From positions 1 through 24,672 of the forward strand of contig CAYQEZ010000027.1 in assembly GCA_964416645.1 (NCBI GenBank): a DNA stretch of 24,672 bases. Direction: 5' to 3'. Positions 23,441 through 24,672 of this stretch are shown here, piece by piece. The stretch comes from GCA-002282575 sp964416645 (lineage in GTDB: Bacteria > Pseudomonadota > Gammaproteobacteria > Thiomicrospirales > Thiomicrospiraceae). The position numbers were made by a program, and so were the translations under genes. A model generated the notes under the pieces. That model worked only from the letters and a program-made list of their open reading frames with translations. It searched no databases and was not told the origin of the DNA. Positions within the stretch are counted from its first letter, which is position 1. Each line of letters begins with the position of its first letter.

Positions 23441-23860
23441 GTGTCGCATCTCGACTGATTGTAAATATTTTTAACAAATAACTCTGGGTCGGTTTTCTGC
23501 CACTCCTGCAGTTTAGCGACTGGGGTAGTTCTTTTGCACAATGTGATGATTGTACAGCTTAAGGTACTCATTAAGTTTATTTTCTAGCTGTTCCGAGCTA
23601 ATAAATCGTGTTGTTGCTAATAAGGCTGATATCCTACCATTAAATCGCTCAATCATGCCATTAGTTTGAGGGTGGCTCGGCTTAGTCAGTCTGTGCTCGA
23701 TTGCGTAAGTCTTGCATACTTGGTCAAATAGATGCTCGCCTGTTGGCTCTCTTTCGCCCTTAGCAGTGTAACGATCTGTAAACTTTTTTCCGTTGTCCGT
23801 TAAAATCTTACCTGAATCCGTGTTCTTTAAATACGTGTTCTTTAAATAACTTAGCGTCAT
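23441..23860 (-). pseudogene. IS481-family transposase remnant, truncated and frameshifted
   Basis: The minus strand encodes the C-terminal half of an IS481-type DDE transposase. ILTDNGKKFTDR carries the second catalytic Asp, then EHLFDQVCKTY, HRLTKPSHPQTNGMIERFNGR with the catalytic Glu, and LYNHH. The frame then breaks near 23525 and the family's tail, TTPVAKLQEWQKTDPELFVK and YNQS, continues in another frame to about 23441. A few residues usually found between these parts (of the ALGHK type) are missing, so a small deletion caused the shift. The N-terminal HTH and first catalytic Asp are absent. At its 5' edge is a 15-base perfect tandem duplication (23819-23848). It cannot make active transposase. 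Confidence 0.8.
23819..23848. repeat. 15-base perfect tandem duplication
   Basis: The string cgtgttctttaaata occurs twice in a row (23819-23833 and 23834-23848). Read on the minus strand it duplicates the codons for YLKNT at the edge of the transposase remnant, keeping the frame. Confidence 0.85.
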
Positions 23861-23863
23861 TTT

Positions 23864-23885
23864 AAGGCATTTGGTGCCTTTTTTT
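23864..23885 (+). terminator. Rho-independent terminator beyond the IS remnant
   Basis: A stem AAGGCA (23864-23869)/TGCCTT (23875-23880) with a 5-base loop runs into TTTTT (23881-23885). It faces rightwards, although the nearest plus-strand gene ends at 23388. It may be the original terminator of the PLP-enzyme transcript, displaced by the insertion, or part of a lost element. Confidence 0.6.
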
Positions 23886-24040
23886 GTTGCTAAAACGATT
23901 TCTAGCTCTCTTTAATCCATTTTTTCGATCCCTAATTCATCGTTTTCTGCCTTGTTGTCACTGAACTTTGATTATTTGACGTCGTTTTTCAGTATTCAGT
24001 TGTGTTGAACCCTCTGCATGAGCAAAGGTGAGGATTTTTT
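23886..24040. other. Non-coding spacer between the two IS remnants
   Basis: I see no gene, hairpin or recognisable IS end in this AT-rich stretch. Confidence 0.4.
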
Positions 24041-24330
24041 CTAAGTTTTTTTCTCTGCTGTGGTCTTCATATTCGATATGCGCATCGGATGCTTTGTGTG
24101 ACATGCGTAAAAATTTTTTAGTATTAGTTTCGCTCGTCTGCCAAAATCCAATACCAATCCTCTGGCTTGTTGAATGATTTTGGCAGCGCGGTACATAATT
24201 TCTTGTAGTACCGTTTTGATGCGTCTTCTTTTCGCTGGGTGTTTTACAGAGCTGATGTTGCCGGCAAGTCCTAACTGTCCGATTAAGCGCAGACAGTTGT
24301 ACGCAAAACCAGTTTCAGACGAGTGCGATG
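24041..24330 (-). pseudogene. Transposase C-terminal remnant, probably IS1380 family
   Basis: The minus strand encodes FAYNCLRLIGQLGL, then KHPAKRRRIKTVLQE and IMYRAAKIIQQARGLVLDFGR. This resembles the C-terminal helical region of IS1380-type transposases (AYNLLRxxG ... RRRxxTVxQELxYxAAxxIxxARxLxLxFG). Only about 70 residues of homology remain. The catalytic core is missing, and the sequence after FGRR does not look like the usual end. The 5' boundary is near 24320-24330, where the homology stops abruptly. The family call rests on memory of the pattern. Confidence 0.6.
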
Positions 24331-24392
24331 ACGCTACCAATAGCACCAATAATCAATAATAAGGCAAGTTGTTGAAAAACTAATTCATGAAA
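24315..24392 (-). pseudogene. Possible 5' scrap of a CPA2-type cation/proton antiporter
   Basis: A 25-codon open stretch on the minus strand reads HELVFQQLALLLIIGAIG followed by SVIALV and a stop. This hydrophobic pattern resembles the very start of KefB/CPA2 antiporters (MHELxxxQLAxLLxxxxxxGxxAL). No start codon is in frame: TTT precedes the His codon and a TAA lies before that. It abuts the IS1380-like remnant. It is too short for a firm call. Confidence 0.25.
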
Positions 24393-24452
24393 TTATCGAT
24401 AAATCATTGTTTTTATTAAAAATTTTATATGCATTTTATTTTAATTAGTTAT

Positions 24453-24628
24453 AGGGCACCTCTAATAACCCAATAGGTAGGAAGTTTCTGCTTACGCAGC
24501 ACTAAAGTGTGGGGGAAGGGATGAGCTCAACAGGTACCTAACCAATTGATTTAACCCCTTCCACCAGAGGTAACATAATCTTGGGCACGCTAAAAATCGA
24601 GCAAAGCGAGGTTATTTAGTGGTGCCCT
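24453..24628. mobile_element. MITE-like element with 18/19-nt terminal inverted repeats
   Basis: The ends AGGGCACCTCTAATAACC (24453-24470) and the complement of 24610-24628 (AGGGCACCACTAAATAACC) match except for one substitution and one insertion. They enclose a 176-bp unit with no reading frame of note. The bases just outside (TAT on both sides) may be a 3-bp target duplication. Inside, GGAAGGG and CCCTTCC form a further stem and CTGCttacGCAG a small hairpin. The layout is that of a non-autonomous element mobilised by a transposase in trans. The parent IS cannot be named; IS5-like ends are a guess. Confidence 0.55.
24583..24627. repeat. Inner inverted repeat at the right end of the MITE-like element
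   Basis: GGGCACGCTAAAAATCG, starting at 24583, is a degenerate extra copy of the terminal repeat in left-end orientation. It pairs with the right terminus (CGAGGTTATTTAGTGGTGCCC spans about 24607-24627), so the right end alone can form a hairpin. Confidence 0.45.
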
Positions 24629-24672
24629 TATTATAACCCAATTAAGCTTCATCTAAGTGACGTTTAATACTC
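24629..24672. other. Window end, nothing recognised
   Basis: I see no feature in the last 44 bases. Confidence 0.5.

Noticed and set aside
1..24672. CRISPR arrays, tRNA and rRNA genes
   Set aside because: Reading through the window I found no regularly spaced repeats, and no tRNA- or rRNA-like sequence in the gaps between genes.

Overview
The window looks like chromosomal DNA of a free-living gammaproteobacterium with a moderately low GC content (estimated by eye in the mid-40s percent, not calculated). The evidence is the gene content and order. The block UPF0149(YgfB)-pepP-ubiH-ubiI/F diverges from zapA-6S RNA-5-formyl-THF cyclo-ligase, as in Escherichia coli and relatives, and accA lies next to tilS. 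A Lon of the second, pseudomonad-like type is also present. I cannot name the genus. A marine or sulfur/methylotrophic Thiotrichales-like lineage is possible, but that is a guess.

Layout. Positions 1-95 hold the tail of an unidentified reading frame. A DUF262/DUF1524 (GmrSD-like) putative restriction protein (340-2064) follows, then cysS (2130-3524), which ends in a clear terminator. A tandem universal-stress protein (3603-4502, minus) diverges from a YcaO-family gene (4683-6383). Next come accA (6458-7417) and tilS (7425-8723). tilS overlaps the 3' end of a convergent LysR regulator (8713-9654, minus).

From 15303 down to 9782 runs a tightly packed minus-strand operon: UPF0149, pepP, ubiH, a second ubiquinone hydroxylase, a potassium-channel-like membrane protein and gcvH. 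Four of its five gene junctions overlap. Divergently there are zapA (15368-15661), 6S RNA (about 15700-15889), 5-formyl-THF cyclo-ligase (15916-16521) and an iron-type alcohol dehydrogenase (16539-17717). A Lon-type protease (17874-20465, minus) diverges from mogA (20586-21119), prmB (21125-22054) and a PatB/MalY-like PLP enzyme (22093-23388). That last protein carries a twin-arginine plus lipobox signal.

The last 1.3 kb (23389-24672) is a decayed accessory patch. It holds a frameshifted IS481-type transposase remnant, the C-terminal remnant of a second transposase (IS1380-like), a possible scrap of a cation/proton antiporter N-terminus, and a 176-bp MITE-like element with 18/19-nt terminal inverted repeats.

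How it works together. Most of the window is housekeeping: fatty-acid synthesis (accA), translation and tRNA modification (cysS, tilS, prmB), ubiquinone synthesis, one-carbon metabolism (gcvH, cyclo-ligase), molybdenum cofactor synthesis (mogA), cell division (zapA) and proteolysis (lon, pepP). The points most worth a second look are five: the predicted exported PLP lipoprotein; the ion channel coupled into the ubiquinone operon; the terminator-like hairpin inside the start of tilS; the Lon variant with charged tails; and the small MITE-like element. I found no convincing undescribed multi-gene system.
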